Below, in pieces: positions 63,097-64,000 of a DNA stretch of 64,000 bases. Source of the DNA: Bacteroidales bacterium UBA3743 (GTDB lineage Bacteria > Bacteroidota > Bacteroidia > Bacteroidales > Paludibacteraceae); contig DFGT01000003.1 in assembly GCA_002371265.1 (NCBI GenBank), positions 62,001 to 126,000 of the forward strand, given 5' to 3'. The translations under genes were made by a program, and so were the position numbers. Below the pieces are notes generated by a model. That model was given only the letters and a program-made list of their open reading frames with translations, had not been told where the DNA came from and ran no database searches. The first letter of the stretch is position 1; every line of letters begins with the position of its first letter.

Positions 63097-63127
63097 CAAA
63101 GGTAACACTATTTTTATATTCTGCAAC
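63097..63127 (-). promoter_or_regulatory. Minus-strand promoter (GTTG-N19-TACCTTTG)
   Basis: -7 TACCTTTG at 63097-63104, 19 nt from GTTG (one mismatch to TTTG) at 63124-63127. Confidence 0.6.
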
Positions 63128-63433
63128 ATAAAAACGATATTTTTTTGCTAAAAATATGTTTTTTAACACTTGTGGAAAATGAGATGGATTTGTTTCGCTT
63201 GGTTAACTGGTTGTGTTATAGGTGTTTATGTTTGTGCATACCTAGGGTCTGAATTATGTTAAAATATATGCGAAAGTATTAAAAAGTTGAAATTTGTTTT
63301 TTGTTAGAAAAATAAGATGCATATTTGCAGTCAGAAAACAAAGATGAAAGGGTACTTATGCTATTTAATAGTATATCTCACTTATCAAAGAGTATTGGAA
63401 AAACGAAAACAAATTTATCTAAATAAAAGGAAG

Positions 63434-64000
63434 ATGAAAAAAATTTTATCACTTGCAGCAGTTGCGTCTATGGCGCTAGCTGCTAACGCTTCGGAGTTCG
63501 ATAATACGAACTACATTGAGAAGTGGGGCCAGTTGAAGTTGGTCGGAAATCAGCTTTCTTCAGCAAGCGGAGAGGCTATCCAGTTGAAGGGTTGGTCAAC
63601 ATTCTCTCTACACTTCGGTGATGTTAACGGATGTCTAGGTAAGTCTCAGTGGGAGTTGATGAAGCATTACGGTGCCAATATCGTACGTTTGGCTATGTAC
63701 ATCGATGACACAAATGACGGTGGTTCTTACTTGGCAAACAAGGAAACTACAAAGCAAAAAGTTAAATCATACATCGATGACGCTTATGCTGCTGGTATGT
63801 ATGTGTTGGTTGACTGGCACACTCTTGAGACAAACGGAAAAGAGGGTAACCCATGGAATCAGAAAGATGAGGCTAAGAATTTCTTCTCAGAGATTTCTGC
63901 TTATGCAAAGACAAAGGGTTACAACCACGTATTGTACGAGTTGTGTAACGAGCCTAAGTGTGATGGATGGGCTACAATCAAGAATTATGCTGAGTATGTG
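63434..64000 (+). CDS. Secreted GH5 endoglucanase, 3' end cut by window edge
   Basis: ATG 63434 opens a frame that runs to the right edge (189 codons). Signal peptide (MKKILSLAAVASMALAANAS), then a GH5 domain: IEKWGQLKLVGNQLSS, LKGWSTFSLHFGD, LVDWHTLE and acid/base Glu173 in YELCNEPK. The nucleophile glutamate and the C-terminus, with possible CBM or sorting domain, lie outside. It resembles GH5 subfamily 2-type cellulases more than the tandem pair at 55848-58326, whose N-terminal pattern differs. Confidence 0.9.
   Translation, partial: MKKILSLAAVASMALAANASEFDNTNYIEKWGQLKLVGNQLSSASGEAIQLKGWSTFSLHFGDVNGCLGKSQWELMKHYGANIVRLAMYIDDTNDGGSYLANKETTKQKVKSYIDDAYAAGMYVLVDWHTLETNGKEGNPWNQKDEAKNFFSEISAYAKTKGYNHVLYELCNEPKCDGWATIKNYAEYV

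Larger units (their letters stand above)
62762..63433. other. 672-bp region before the last GH5 gene
   Basis: Contains the OmpA terminator, small RNA candidate B with its promoter, and an AT-rich leader. A box CATATTTG at 63320-63327 is close to the -7 consensus, about 107 nt before the GH5 start. Nothing else is seen. Confidence 0.55.

Noticed and set aside
1..64000. tRNA, rRNA, CRISPR arrays, integrases or prophage genes
   Set aside because: I looked through the intergenic regions and frames and found no cloverleaf, array of spaced repeats, integrase or phage structural gene.

Overview
The window looks like a chromosomal segment of a plant-fibre-degrading member of the Bacteroidales (phylum Bacteroidota). 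Four things point there: many promoters match the Bacteroidota pattern (-33 TTTG, about 19 nt, -7 TANNTTTG); several secreted enzymes end in type IX secretion sorting domains; the housekeeping genes (sufBCD, fbaA, ubiE, panB, cdsA, psd, pssA, GTP-type pckG) have Bacteroidota-like forms; and a lipid acyltransferase pair resembles the Bacteroides glycine-lipid genes. No rRNA, tRNA, CRISPR array or intact insertion sequence was seen.

Layout. Positions 1-7.9 kb (minus strand) hold three paralogous secreted hemicellulases: an esterase-GH11 protein cut by the window edge, an esterase-CBM6-GH11 protein, and an esterase-CE6-CBM6 protein split by one in-frame TAG. An RCC1-repeat secreted protein and a FadL-like outer-membrane protein follow (8.1-12.2 kb), then a SpmA-SpmB fusion and sufDCB. 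From 17.2 to 25.2 kb lies an accessory region: a DUF456 membrane protein, a WYL regulator, a run of small glycine-zipper, membrane, very acidic and EcsC proteins, then an AT-rich pair consisting of a cytosolic histidine-kinase-like protein and a receiver-domain protein with an unrecognised effector. Next to it are a decayed copy of the esterase 5' end and a possible IS remnant. The 25.8-39.4 kb stretch is mostly core metabolism, lipid and envelope genes and transporters. 39.5-45 kb holds an exopolysaccharide export and tyrosine-phosphorylation module (Wza-like, Wzc-like kinase, CpsB-like phosphatase) next to psd-pssA; pckG follows. From 47.4 kb the fibre-degradation theme returns: a 1237-residue CE6-GH11-CBM6-CE15 enzyme, an AAA ATPase between direct repeats, a J-domain membrane protein, an exported beta-barrel candidate, two tandem GH5 enzymes, a lipoprotein/OmpA-TSP3 pair, and a third GH5 gene cut by the right edge.

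How it works together. The secreted enzymes cover the backbone and side groups of acetylated, feruloylated glucuronoxylan (GH11 xylanase, feruloyl/acetyl esterase, CE6 deacetylase, CE15 glucuronoyl esterase, CBM6) and beta-glucan (GH5), and most appear to leave the cell by type IX secretion. The esterase module has been copied repeatedly: two copies are almost identical, their shared upstream DNA is partly conserved, and one copy is a relic about 17 kb away.

Most notable for follow-up are the amber-split enzyme whose stop lies exactly at the end of the duplicated module; the WYL/glycine-zipper/EcsC cluster with its neighbouring two-component-like pair, a possible uncharacterised stress or defence system; two similar minus-strand small-RNA candidates with promoters and terminators; an orphan plus-strand transcription unit upstream of the GH5 pair; and several families of dispersed repeats.
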